Part shown: positions 17,485 to 25,926 of the stretch, piece by piece
Layout of the letters: every line of letters begins with the position of its first letter
How positions within the stretch are numbered: position 1 is the first letter of the stretch
Assembly: GCF_001620365.2 (NCBI RefSeq)
Contig: NZ_LQMT02000008.1
Location: 124,001-188,000, forward strand
From: Amycolatopsis keratiniphila subsp. keratiniphila
GTDB lineage: Bacteria > Actinomycetota > Actinomycetes > Mycobacteriales > Pseudonocardiaceae
Reading direction: 5' to 3'
Length of the DNA stretch: 64,000 bases
Position numbers and translations under genes: made by a program
The notes under the pieces: model-generated
Database searches by the model: none
The model's input: only the letters and a program-made list of their open reading frames with translations
Told to the model about the DNA's origin: nothing

Positions 17485-18138
17485 ATGCGCATCCGAGGTC
17501 TCCTCACCGCACTGCTGTGCGCGGCCGGGCTCACGACGGTCGCGCCCGCGGCCGTCGCGGCCCCCATCATCGACGGCGAATACGCCCAGTCCGGCCCCTG
17601 GGCCGCCATGATCGAGCAGAACGGCGAGCAATGGTGCTCCGGTTCGATCATCAGCGCCCGCTGGGTACTCACCGCGGAGCACTGCATCGACGAACCCGGC
17701 GCCGAATACTCCGTCCGGGTGGGCGACGTCGACCACCAGGCCGGAACGTACGCGGTCGTGGCCGACATCTACACGCCGTCCAACGGCGCCGACATCGCAC
17801 TGCTGAAACTGGACCGCTCGGTGACCACGACGTACGCGTCGCTCGGCACCTCCGTCGCGGTCGGCGACACCGAACACGTTTATGGCTGGGGCTACAACGA
17901 AGACGGTGACCTGCAGCGTTATCTCAAGGTCGCCCGGATGACGGTGACCAGTGTCGGGAATGGACTGATCAAGGCCCGCCGCGGCAACGGGCTGACCAAC
18001 GGAGGCGACTCCGGCGGGCCGGTCTTCGTCGGCGGCAAGCAGGTCGGCGTGCACATCGCGGGCAACAAAGTGGACACCTCCACGCACACCAGCATCTCGG
18101 CGAACCGCACCTGGATCCGGAACACGTCGGGAGTCTAG
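17485..18138 (+). CDS. Secreted trypsin-like serine protease (S1 family)
   Basis: 217 residues with a Sec signal peptide (1-26, ending AVAA) and then PIIDGEYAQSG, which replaces the usual IVGG-type N-terminus. The catalytic triad is complete: H66 in TAEHC, D103 in DIALLKL and S176 in GGDSGGP. At under 200 mature residues it is compact. GGAAGG precedes the ATG. There is no long propeptide, so activation would be by signal-peptide removal or trimming. The following regulator gene starts 62 nt later on the same strand. Confidence 0.9.
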   Translation: MRIRGLLTALLCAAGLTTVAPAAVAAPIIDGEYAQSGPWAAMIEQNGEQWCSGSIISARWVLTAEHCIDEPGAEYSVRVGDVDHQAGTYAVVADIYTPSNGADIALLKLDRSVTTTYASLGTSVAVGDTEHVYGWGYNEDGDLQRYLKVARMTVTSVGNGLIKARRGNGLTNGGDSGGPVFVGGKQVGVHIAGNKVDTSTHTSISANRTWIRNTSGV

Positions 18139-18200
18139 GTCCGAACCGGTCCGGGAGCGGTGGCGCCGCCGCTCCCGGACCGCCGAGAGGCAGGTGGAAA

Positions 18201-19196
18201 GTGGCATCGACGGCTCCGGACGGGCTCGGCCCGCAGCTGAGCAGGCTGGGCCTCGGCGAAACCGCCGCCCGGATCTACCGGCGGATGCTCGAAAGCGCGC
18301 CCGTCACCGCCGAGGAACTGTCCTGGCGGGACGATGACGCGGAGAACGTCGAGCTGGCGCTGAAGGAACTGGCCGATGCAGGGCTCGCGGTGTCGTCCGG
18401 AGTGGACGGAGACGAGTACCTGCCGGCGAACCCCAGCGAAGCGCTCACCGCGCTGACCACGCGACGGCAGGCCGAGCTGCACGACGCCCGGCTCGCGGTC
18501 CAGACCGCATACCGTGCCTTCAGGCGGGCGCATTCGGGGATGCCGAACGCGCAGGACCTGCTCGAAGTGGTCACCGGCGACGCCATCATCCCCCGGCTGC
18601 AGCACCTCGCGACCACGGTGCGGCATCAGGTGCGCCGTCTCGATTCCCCGCCCTATTTCACCGGCGGCCGCCGGAACCTCCTGGAGGAGGAGCAACTGCG
18701 GCGCGGGATCGGCTACCGCTGTGTCTACAGTGGAGCGTCGTTCGGCGATCCCGGCTATCTGGCCGCGAACATCCTGCCGTGCCTGCGAGCCGGTGAGCAG
18801 GCCCGCCTGCTGCCCGAGCTCCCGGTGAAACTGACGCTGTTCGACGACCGTGCGGCCACCATCGCGCTGACCATCCGCGAGGCCGATCGCAACCAATCCA
18901 TCGTCATCGTGCGCCCCTGCAGCCTCTTCTCCGCGCTGGAGGGACTGTTCGAAACGTCCTGGGCGGCCGGGCTCCCGATCGACCGTCGTGGCCGGACGTC
19001 CGACCAGCCGATCCGGCCGGTCGAGCGGGAGCTGCTGATCCTGCTCGCCGCCGGGCGCAAGGACGACGAGATCGCCACCGAACTCGGCGTCAGCAGACGG
19101 ACCCTCTTCCGCTATCTCGAAACCCTGATGGACCGCGCGGGCGTCTCCAGCCGGTTCCAGCTGGGTGTCTTCGCCGCGCACAAGAACTGGCTCTGA
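18201..19196 (+). CDS. Transcriptional regulator with LuxR-type HTH
   Basis: 331 residues from GTG at 18201. The C-terminus has a LuxR/GerE-type helix-turn-helix (residues about 275-325: RELLILLAAGRKDDEIATELGVSRRTLFRYLETLM). The N-terminal 70 residues resemble a TrmB-like winged helix (GLGETAARIYRRMLE, then ALKELADAGLAV). The middle region resembles that of other actinobacterial TrmB/LuxR hybrids. No receiver domain is present, so it is not a standard response regulator. Target unknown; it may sense a small molecule through the central region. It is separated by 62 nt from the protease and could be co-transcribed. Confidence 0.82.
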   Translation: MASTAPDGLGPQLSRLGLGETAARIYRRMLESAPVTAEELSWRDDDAENVELALKELADAGLAVSSGVDGDEYLPANPSEALTALTTRRQAELHDARLAVQTAYRAFRRAHSGMPNAQDLLEVVTGDAIIPRLQHLATTVRHQVRRLDSPPYFTGGRRNLLEEEQLRRGIGYRCVYSGASFGDPGYLAANILPCLRAGEQARLLPELPVKLTLFDDRAATIALTIREADRNQSIVIVRPCSLFSALEGLFETSWAAGLPIDRRGRTSDQPIRPVERELLILLAAGRKDDEIATELGVSRRTLFRYLETLMDRAGVSSRFQLGVFAAHKNWL

Positions 19197-19321
19197 CCAC
19201 CCCGCATTTCGTCCTCTGAATGCGGGAAGCCCTCACCCGGATGGGGTCACCCGGACAGACCATCCCCGCTGCGGCGAACGCTCCGGGGGCGGATGGTGAT
19301 CTTGGAAAGGAGGGCGTCACC

Positions 19322-19453
19322 ATGGGGAATCACCGACACCACACCGGCACCGCGTCGCTCCGGATCGCCACCGCGGGCCTGCGCGTGGCCGCGGTCGTCG
19401 TCGCGATCGCGGCCTGCGCCTGGCTCGCGCTCTGGCTCGCGTTCACCCTCTGA
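19322..19453 (+). CDS. Small single-pass membrane protein
   Basis: 43 residues from ATG at 19322, preceded by AAGGAGG at good spacing. The N-terminal third is His/Arg-rich, followed by a single hydrophobic helix (about residues 21-42). Unknown function. The ribosome site is the main support. Confidence 0.5.
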   Translation: MGNHRHHTGTASLRIATAGLRVAAVVVAIAACAWLALWLAFTL

Positions 19454-19652
19454 GACCCGCCGGCCCCGGCTGGGACTCGGGCGGGCTCTCGGGTTCCGGG
19501 ATCGGGCGGTCCGGTCCCGGATCGGGGAGCCGTTCGGGCACCCCGGGGTCCGGGACCGGCTTGCCCGGGTCGGGCACCGGTTCGGGGATACCGGGTTCCG
19601 GCGGCATGGGGTCCGGCGGCGCCGGAGGCGCGGTCGTTCGAGGACTCGTCAT
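19443..19652 (-). CDS. Small proline-rich protein
   Basis: 69 residues from ATG at 19652 with AGGAGG 7 nt upstream. About a third of the residues are Pro, arranged as repeating P-x-P-E/D-P-G units, so it is probably disordered. No signal peptide or membrane segment. The 3' end overlaps the 3' end of the small membrane protein gene on the other strand by 11 nt. Function unknown; the repetitive GC-rich composition leaves some chance that the frame is fortuitous. Confidence 0.5.
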   Translation of the reverse strand: MTSPRTTAPPAPPDPMPPEPGIPEPVPDPGKPVPDPGVPERLPDPGPDRPIPEPESPPESQPGPAGLRG

Positions 19653-19707
19653 CGCACTACCTCCTGCTCACGCCACTACCCGATGCGCCACCGGCCGAAA
19701 CGGCCGG

Positions 19708-20460
19708 TTAGCCCGTATGGGTGGCGATCCAGTCCGCGATGACGTCCGCGCGGGAGGTCGTCTCGATGCCGGCGTGCGGGCAGTCCGGCCCGGTGGCCTC
19801 CAGCGAGACCAGCGCGCCGCCCGTGTCGCCGGGGACGAAGTACGGCGCCCCCGAGTCGTAGGTGCAGGCACTGGTCGTGATCGACGGCGCGGCGCCGCGG
19901 ACGCCGATCGTCGTCGGGGCCACCGTCGCCACCTGCACGGTGCCTTGCTGCATCCGGGTGGCCGGAGCGGGATTCTTGGCGGTCAGGCTCCCCCAGCCCG
20001 CCAAGGTCAGCTGCTGGCCGACCTTCGGGAGCACCCGGCTCACGGTCAGCGGGGTCACCGTCGACACCGGCGTGTCCAGTTTGATGAGGGCGACGTCGTT
20101 TTCCTTCGCCTGCAGCACTTCGGTCGCCTTGCGCGCCACACCCGATTCGACCGCCTCGTCGACCAGGCCCAACGTCACCATCGTCGGATACGGCATCTTG
20201 CCCGCGACCCGCTTGCGGTGCGCGTCGTGGAAGCAGTGCCCCGTGGTGACCACCCAGCCAGGCGCGATCAGCGCGCCCGTGCAGTAGCTGCTGTAGGTCG
20301 AACCGTCGGGGCGCGGGATCTTCGTCATCGCGATCTTCGCGACGAACCCGAACCGCCCCGGTGGGACATCGGTGCCGTGGGCGACGTCCGGCGCGGCGAG
20401 CGCGGCCGGAGCGGTGGTGATGGTCAGGACAGCAGCGGCCAGCAGGGCGCGCAGACGCAA
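19708..20460 (-). CDS. Secreted trypsin-like serine protease with variant Ser motif
   Basis: 250 residues with a signal peptide (1-22, ending ALAA). H75 in TTGHC and D122 in NDVALIKL are clear. The Ser region reads C199-T-Y-D-S-G-A-P, which places S203 four residues after the Cys as in the classic CxGDSGGP but with Gly193 and Gly197 equivalents changed to Tyr and Ala; a second GDTGGA stretch follows at 211. S203 is the likelier nucleophile. Two to three disulfides are possible. Oxyanion-hole geometry may be altered. Confidence 0.82.
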   Translation of the reverse strand: MRLRALLAAAVLTITTAPAALAAPDVAHGTDVPPGRFGFVAKIAMTKIPRPDGSTYSSYCTGALIAPGWVVTTGHCFHDAHRKRVAGKMPYPTMVTLGLVDEAVESGVARKATEVLQAKENDVALIKLDTPVSTVTPLTVSRVLPKVGQQLTLAGWGSLTAKNPAPATRMQQGTVQVATVAPTTIGVRGAAPSITTSACTYDSGAPYFVPGDTGGALVSLEATGPDCPHAGIETTSRADVIADWIATHTG

Positions 20461-20535
20461 TTTCTTACCCTTCGTCGATGAGGTGATCCGAGGCTAGGAC
20501 CCCCTGCCCGACAAGGGGAATTCCCCGACCAGGTG

Positions 20536-21510
20536 TCACCCGATGGACGCCTGCTCCTCGATCGGCCCAGCGCGACGAGCGAGCCAATGGCGGTAGGGAC
20601 GGCTGGTTTCGGTGTCGGAGCGGTAAGCCGCCTCGGCCGCCTCGATCAAGGCATCGGTGTCGCCGCCGAAGGCTCCTTCCACGCTCCAAGCGATCAGATA
20701 CCGCATCCACAGCGGATCCCCCGCGAGCGGCCGGATCGCGATCCCGGGTGACGAGGGAAAGGTGACCTGACACGGGGAAATCGCCCGGCCCGCCGCGATC
20801 AACCGTTGCAGGGGACGCAATTCCGTGCTCCGGTGCGCGACCTGCGGCCGGAATCCCGCGCGGGCACAGGCTTCCTCGAAGCACTCCGGCCATCCGGCAC
20901 CGTCGGACGGTCCGAGCACCCACCGTTCCCCGGCGAGCTCGGCGAGGTCGATCTCGGCGCGCCGGGCGGCCGGATGGTCGGCGGCGATCGCCACGAACAC
21001 CGGTTGCGTCGCCAGCGGCCGCGACGCCACCCCCGGTGCCGATGGCAGGAGGTGGCCGGGATAGTCGGCGACGACCGCGGCGTCGAGTTGCCCGCCTGCC
21101 ACGAGATCCAGCAGCCGCAACGGAGAGAACTCCGTGGTCACCGAAACCGCTTGCCCCCGGCCCGAATCACCGAGCCGGTCCGCCAGCTCGACGACCATGG
21201 ACCCGCCGATCCCACCCAGCGCGACAGGACGTTTCTCGCCCTCCGCAAGGAAACGCGCCGCGTCCCCGTGCATCGTGTCCACCGCGGCGAGGACGGCCCT
21301 GGCACGGACGAGCACACATTCCCCGAACGCCGTCGGGAAGACCCCGTCGCGTCCCCGGACGAACAAGGTTCCCCCGAACGCACGCTCGATCCGTTGCACG
21401 GCGGCGGTCAGCGCGGGCTGGGTACTGCCGATCCCGATCGCCGCGCGCGTGATGCTGCCCGCGTCGGCGACGGCGCACACCACTCGCAGATGACGTAACT
21501 CGACGTCCAT
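20536..21510 (-). CDS. LysR family transcriptional regulator
   Basis: ATG at 21510 gives 324 residues; the N-terminal HTH starts MDVELRHLRVVCAVADAGSITRAA and continues TQPALTAAVQRIERAFGGTLFVR, diagnostic of LysR. The effector domain follows. An upstream open frame exists but lacks domain content. It is divergent from the M64 peptidase gene across 99 bp. The regulated gene may be that peptidase; I see no convincing TN11A dyad. Confidence 0.9.
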   Translation of the reverse strand: MDVELRHLRVVCAVADAGSITRAAIGIGSTQPALTAAVQRIERAFGGTLFVRGRDGVFPTAFGECVLVRARAVLAAVDTMHGDAARFLAEGEKRPVALGGIGGSMVVELADRLGDSGRGQAVSVTTEFSPLRLLDLVAGGQLDAAVVADYPGHLLPSAPGVASRPLATQPVFVAIAADHPAARRAEIDLAELAGERWVLGPSDGAGWPECFEEACARAGFRPQVAHRSTELRPLQRLIAAGRAISPCQVTFPSSPGIAIRPLAGDPLWMRYLIAWSVEGAFGGDTDALIEAAEAAYRSDTETSRPYRHWLARRAGPIEEQASIG

Positions 21511-21609
21511 CACGCGGACCTTATGGCCACTTGGGATGTGCCGGAAGCCGTCGAAAGTCGGGATCGTTTTTCGTACTCCTCTCCCCTCTCCTCCCCGCAA
21601 GGAGTACGC

Positions 21610-22572
21610 ATGCGACGCGCCTGCCTCATGCTCGCGCTGACCGCCGTCCTCGTCGCCGGGCTCGTTCCCGCGACGGCGTCGGCGGCTCCCCGATTCACGA
21701 CGTCGATGGAGGCCTTCGAGCCCGGAGGAACCATCACCAGGGTGGACGTCACCCGGCCCGCTTCGGACCGGTCTGCCGCACCGCGGCAGATCACGGCCGC
21801 CGCCGCGGTGACCCCGATCGAGACCAACGGCCCCAGCGAGACCACCTTCGACCTGGTCTTCGTCGGTGACGGCTACACCTCCACGCAGCTGGGCACGTAT
21901 TCGCAGCACGTCCGGTCCAGTATCGCCGCGCTGTTCGCCATCGAGCCGTACAAGAGCTACCGCAAGCAGTTCAACCTCTGGCAGGTCGACGTCGTCTCGC
22001 CCCAGTCCGGTATCACCAACGACCCGACCCAGGGCATCCGGCGCAACACCGCGCTGGGCTCGTACTTCTGGTGCGGCGGCATCGAACGGCTGTTGTGCGT
22101 CAACGAAACCAAGGCGAACCAGTACGCCGCGGCCGCGCCGGACGTCGATCAGGTCATCATGCTGGCCAACACCACGAAGTACGGCGGCGCCGGCGGCGGG
22201 GTCGCGACCTCCTCCGGCGGCAACATCCAGGCCAGCCAGATCGTCGCCCACGAACTCGGGCACTCCATCGGCGGGCTGGCCGACGAGTACGACTACGGCA
22301 CCTGCGACACCCGGGAACCCCGGGAGCCCAACGCGTCCGCGCTCACCGCCCAGCAGATGAAGGACCGCCGGGCCAAGTGGTACACCTGGCTCGGCAAGCC
22401 TTCCCCCGACGGCGGCACGGTCGGCGTCTTCGAGGGCTCCCGCTACTGCAAGACCGGGATGTACCGCCCCAGCGTGAACTCGCTCATGCGCACCCTCGGC
22501 CGGCCGTTCAACCCGCCGAGCACCGAAGCGATGATCGCGGGCTTCCACCGTGAAGCCGCGCATCGGCACTGA
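21610..22572 (+). CDS. Secreted M64 family metallopeptidase (IgA peptidase M64 type)
   Basis: ATG at 21610 (AAGGAGTAC upstream) gives 320 residues with a signal peptide ending TASA. The catalytic zinc motif is H214-E-L-G-H218, followed by SIGGLADEYDYG, as in M64. The FDLVFVGDGYT and IEPYKSYRKQFNLWQVDV segments are also typical. The enzyme would act on proteins outside the cell. The C-terminus reads PVN...MRTL-type M64 sequence (RPSVNSLMRTL), so the gene is complete. It converges with the SRPBCC gene, 7 bp between stops. Confidence 0.9.
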   Translation: MRRACLMLALTAVLVAGLVPATASAAPRFTTSMEAFEPGGTITRVDVTRPASDRSAAPRQITAAAAVTPIETNGPSETTFDLVFVGDGYTSTQLGTYSQHVRSSIAALFAIEPYKSYRKQFNLWQVDVVSPQSGITNDPTQGIRRNTALGSYFWCGGIERLLCVNETKANQYAAAAPDVDQVIMLANTTKYGGAGGGVATSSGGNIQASQIVAHELGHSIGGLADEYDYGTCDTREPREPNASALTAQQMKDRRAKWYTWLGKPSPDGGTVGVFEGSRYCKTGMYRPSVNSLMRTLGRPFNPPSTEAMIAGFHREAAHRH

Positions 22573-22579
22573 TTCTCCG

Positions 22580-23047
22580 TCATGGCCTCCGGACCGGGCC
22601 GCCGGCATGACCGGCGAGCCCGGTCGCCATGTCGCGCATGAAGCGCCGGAGATACCACCGGAAGACCCACGCGCTCCCCTTGCCCACGCGATACGTTCCA
22701 TGCCAACGGATCCGCGTTCCCCCACCGGGCGTTTCGCACAGATCGACCGACGCCCGGTAGTCCAGCATCACCGGGACGTCCACCCCCTCGTAGGCGAACC
22801 GGCGTTCCGGGTCGAGGGCGGTGATCCGCTCCTTGGTGACCGTCTTACCGGTGCGGAAGGCGCGAACCGCGCCGACCTCGTCCCGGCCGTCGGCGGAAAG
22901 TCCTTGCGACGCGGCGACTTCCAGGGAACCGACCCGTGACCAGACCGGCCAGCTGCGGGCATCCAGCAGCAGGGCCCACACCGCGGCGGGCGGCGCCGAC
23001 GATTCGGCGGTGACGTCGTACGACTGCATTCCACTCACAAGGCTCAC
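22580..23047 (-). CDS. SRPBCC family protein (polyketide cyclase/START-like)
   Basis: 155 residues (or 149 from ATG at 23029). The fold signature is visible: SYDVTAESSAPPAAVWALLLDARSWPVWSRVGSLEV, a typical SRPBCC N-terminus, and the TRIRWHGTYRVGKGSAWVFRW C-terminal strand-helix. These proteins bind hydrophobic ligands in a helix-grip cavity. It lies 50 nt downstream of an AraC regulator and may be the last gene of a LLM oxidoreductase-AraC-SRPBCC unit. Ligand unknown. Confidence 0.85.
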   Translation of the reverse strand: MSLVSGMQSYDVTAESSAPPAAVWALLLDARSWPVWSRVGSLEVAASQGLSADGRDEVGAVRAFRTGKTVTKERITALDPERRFAYEGVDVPVMLDYRASVDLCETPGGGTRIRWHGTYRVGKGSAWVFRWYLRRFMRDMATGLAGHAGGPVRRP

Positions 23048-23097
23048 CCTAGAAACGGCCGGGCGGGGTCACCATGCGCCGGATTGCGGCGCGGCGA

Positions 23098-23982
23098 TCA
23101 GGAATTGCGGTACTCCGAGGGCCGCGATCCGGTGTGCTTCAGGAATGCGGCCGACAGTGCGCCGGGAGTGGCGAATCCGCATCTTCCCGCGATGGCGGCG
23201 ATCGGGAGATCGGTGCCCCGCAACAACCTTCGCGCCTCCTCGATTCGGAGCCCGCCGAGAAACCGGTGTGGTGTCTCGCCGGTCTTCTCCTTGAAGACCC
23301 GGATGAAGTGGTAGACGCTCAGATGCACCTCACCGGCGATTTCGGCGACGCTGAGCGGATCGGCCAGGCGGTCACGCATCATCGCGACGGCCGCGCGGAC
23401 CCGCTCGTCCTCCCGGCCCACGCTCGGCGGGCCCGGCTTCCGCGCGTGGCGGGTGAGCAGGTGCACGGCGAGGAAGGCGGCCGCGGATTCGGCGTAGAGG
23501 TCGTCGTTCTCCCTCGCACTCCCGGCCGCCCTTACCAGCTCTTCGAGCAGCGGATCGCCCCCGGCCACGGACGCCGCCATCGCCTCATGGTCCACCGCGC
23601 GGCCGCCCAGCCGTGCGGCGACCGATTCCACCGTGGTACCCGGGATATGCACCTGCAGGCTGCGCATCGACCCGTCCCCACGGTAGCGGCGCCGCAGCGG
23701 CCTGCCGGGCATGGCGAGTTCGAGCCGTCCCCATTCGTGCCGGCTCCACCGGCCTTCGCCGCGGGTCTCCATCACCGCCCGCCCGGAAAGCGGGAGGATC
23801 AGATGCAGATCCGCGACGGCGGGCAGACGCATGTCCTCCGCGACGGGAACGTGGTCGAACCGCTGGACGAGCAGCGACTCCCAGCCGGAATCCTCCCAGC
23901 TGCAATAGGTCCGCCGGACATAGCGGGACATGTCGAAACCGGTGTAGGGCTGAAGGTCGAATCGCTCGGAATCGAACACCAC
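23098..23982 (-). CDS. AraC family transcriptional regulator
   Basis: 294 residues from GTG at 23982 (GAAGG upstream). The C-terminal 100 residues carry the double HTH: LSVAEIAGEVHLSVYHFIRVFKEKTGETPHRFL and DLPIAAIAGRCGFATPGALSAAFLKHTGSRPSEYR. The N-terminal region is a cupin-like sensory domain. It lies 10 nt after the LLM oxidoreductase stop on the same strand, so co-transcription is likely and it may control that enzyme. Confidence 0.92.
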   Translation of the reverse strand: MVFDSERFDLQPYTGFDMSRYVRRTYCSWEDSGWESLLVQRFDHVPVAEDMRLPAVADLHLILPLSGRAVMETRGEGRWSRHEWGRLELAMPGRPLRRRYRGDGSMRSLQVHIPGTTVESVAARLGGRAVDHEAMAASVAGGDPLLEELVRAAGSARENDDLYAESAAAFLAVHLLTRHARKPGPPSVGREDERVRAAVAMMRDRLADPLSVAEIAGEVHLSVYHFIRVFKEKTGETPHRFLGGLRIEEARRLLRGTDLPIAAIAGRCGFATPGALSAAFLKHTGSRPSEYRNS

Positions 23983-23992
23983 GCCTTCGAGG

Positions 23993-25048
23993 CTAGCCGA
24001 GCAGTTCCCTCACCCGCGGGACAACCTGCTCGCCGTACAGCCGGATCGAGTTCAGACGCTGCTCGTGCGGAAGCTCGCCGACGCTGTACTTGAGCTGGAA
24101 CCGCGACAGGCCCAGGGTCCGCACCGCCCAGGCGATCTTCTGCGCGACGGTCTCGGGAGAGCCGACGAACAACGCGCCGCGCGGGCCCGCCATGGCGTCA
24201 TAGTCGGCCCGGGACATCGGGCCCCAGCCCCGTTCGGCGCCGATCTTGGCGAAGGCGGCCTGGTGGTGCGAGAAATGCTGGGAGACGGCCAGTTCGTCGG
24301 TCTCGGCGATATGGCCGGGGCTGTGCATCGAGATCGGCAGCTCCTGGTGGCCCGCCTCCTTCAGTGCGCGCCGGTACAGGTCGGCGAGCGGGGTGAACCG
24401 TTCCGGCGACCCGCCGATCACCGCCATCACCAGCGGCAGGCCGTACGCCGCCGCGCGGACGACCGACTGCGGGGTGCCGCCGACCCCGACCCACGCGGGC
24501 AGGCTGCCCGATTCGGTGACCGGGAAGGCCTGCGCGCCTTCGAGGGCCGGGCGGACGGTCCCGGACCAGTCGACCGGCTTCTCCGCTTGCAGATGCGTGA
24601 ACAGGTCGAGCTTCTCGGCGAACAGCGCTTCGTAGTCCTCCAGCGAGTAACCGAACAGCGGGAACGACTCGGTGAAAGAGCCACGGCCGAGCGTGACCTC
24701 CGCGCGTCCCCGGGAAACCGCGTCCAGCGTGGCGAACCGCTCGTACACGCGCACCGGGTCGTCCGAGCTGAGCACCGTGACCGCCGTGCCCAGCCGGATC
24801 CGCTCGGTCCGGCCCGCGATCGCGGCCAGCACGACGTCCGGCGAGGACACCGCCATCTCCGCGCGGTGGTGTTCGCCGACGCCGAAGTAATCCACGCCCA
24901 CCTGGTCGGCGAGGACGCCCTCGGCCACGACCTCGCGGATGGCCTCGGCCTGGCTCACCGGACGGCCGTTCGCGTCGTTCCCGACGTCGCCGAAGGTGTC
25001 CAGGCCGAAGGTCGGCGCCTGCGGGGTGCCCAGGATCTCGTAAGCCAT
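23993..25048 (-). CDS. LLM class flavin-dependent oxidoreductase
   Basis: ATG at 25048 with GAGGAG 9 nt upstream gives 351 residues. The luciferase-like barrel shows GVGEHHRAEMAVSSPDVVLAAIAGRTERIRLGTAVTVLSSDDPVRVYERFATLD, and the WVGVGGTPQSVVRAA flavin-binding strand. Uses FMN (or F420) to oxidise or monooxygenate small organic substrates; substrate unknown. First gene of a probable three-gene unit with AraC and SRPBCC. Just upstream lies a 21-bp repeat array. Confidence 0.88.
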   Translation of the reverse strand: MAYEILGTPQAPTFGLDTFGDVGNDANGRPVSQAEAIREVVAEGVLADQVGVDYFGVGEHHRAEMAVSSPDVVLAAIAGRTERIRLGTAVTVLSSDDPVRVYERFATLDAVSRGRAEVTLGRGSFTESFPLFGYSLEDYEALFAEKLDLFTHLQAEKPVDWSGTVRPALEGAQAFPVTESGSLPAWVGVGGTPQSVVRAAAYGLPLVMAVIGGSPERFTPLADLYRRALKEAGHQELPISMHSPGHIAETDELAVSQHFSHHQAAFAKIGAERGWGPMSRADYDAMAGPRGALFVGSPETVAQKIAWAVRTLGLSRFQLKYSVGELPHEQRLNSIRLYGEQVVPRVRELLG

Positions 25049-25147
25049 GTCCAACTCCTCAAGTAGTTGAACGCTCAAACGTCGGCTGCGGTGATCCTAT
25101 TCCGCCCGGTGTACCGCAGGGCAGCGGTGGCGTGGCAGGCACGTCTC

Positions 25148-25250
25148 GTGACCGAGCGGGCGACACGGGTGATCAGACGGACGACACGCGCACGCGGCCG
25201 GGTCCGCCGCGAGTCGTCCATCTGATCACGTGTGTCGTCCATCTGATCAC
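25148..25250. repeat. Inverted dimeric array of a 21-bp repeat
   Basis: Four copies of a 20-21 bp unit. GTCGTCCATCTGATCAC occurs at 25213-25229 and 25234-25250 (21-bp period). The complement of the same word with one change occupies 25169-25185, and a decayed fourth copy (about 15 of 20 matches) starts 21 bp before it at 25148. The two direct pairs face each other, so the array can fold into a 41-bp imperfect stem with a loop at 25189-25209. It lies between a lipoprotein stop and the LLM oxidoreductase promoter. Confidence 0.75.
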
Positions 25251-25296
25251 GCGAAACGGTCGGCCTCGACCGCCCCTTACCCACCAAGGGGCGAGG

Positions 25297-25908
25297 TCAG
25301 CCGCCGGCGATGTCACGCGCCAGCCGGCGCGCGTCGTCCATGGTGAATTTGCCGGTGATCTGGGTTTCCCCGCCGGTGATGGCCGACTGGATCGACGGCG
25401 CGGTCAGCACCCGGCTCTTCAGCACCATCGCGACCTGCTTGCCGACGTTCGCCGCGGTCCAGTCGGCCCACGTCCGCGCGCCCGCGTCGGTGAAGCTGAG
25501 CCCGACGAGCGGGCCCCCGGACTGCGTGTCGAGGCGAGCGTTCGCCCGGCTGAGATCGGCTCCGGTGAGGAAGGCCGGGCCGAGCAGGTATTTCGTGCCC
25601 TGCACCCGGTCACAGCTGACCAGCGGGAGCGCCGGGTCGTCGCGGCCGTCCAGCGGATCCGGTCCCCCCGAACAGTCCAGCGCCGCGACGGCGGCCTGCT
25701 GCCCGGCCGGATCCGTGCTCTGCCGGTCGGTCGCCGCGCCCGTGGCCGGGCCGGGCGGGAACTCCGCCAGGACCGGGCGGAACCGCAGCCGCGACCCGTC
25801 CTTGATCGCGAAACTGTCGCCTTCGGGCTCGGCTTGACCGGAAACCCCGCTCTGGCAACCGGTGACACCGAGCAGGACGAGGGCGATCGCTACGAGGATG
25901 TTCCGCAC
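25297..25908 (-). CDS. Lipoprotein with SecDF P1-head-like domain
   Basis: 203 residues. The N-terminus is a lipoprotein signal peptide with lipobox G-V-T-G-C18. The C-terminal half (about 105-200) matches the SecDF P1 head subdomain pattern: LVGLSFTDAGARTWADWTAANVGKQVAMVL, TAPSIQSAITGGETQITGKF, DARRLARDIAGG. No SecD membrane helices are present, so it is not SecD itself but one of the stand-alone actinobacterial lipoproteins with this domain. It is 18 nt downstream of the PEBP-SRPBCC fusion gene and probably co-transcribed. Confidence 0.82.
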   Translation of the reverse strand: MRNILVAIALVLLGVTGCQSGVSGQAEPEGDSFAIKDGSRLRFRPVLAEFPPGPATGAATDRQSTDPAGQQAAVAALDCSGGPDPLDGRDDPALPLVSCDRVQGTKYLLGPAFLTGADLSRANARLDTQSGGPLVGLSFTDAGARTWADWTAANVGKQVAMVLKSRVLTAPSIQSAITGGETQITGKFTMDDARRLARDIAGG

Positions 25909-25926
25909 CGGGACATCCTGTCGTGT

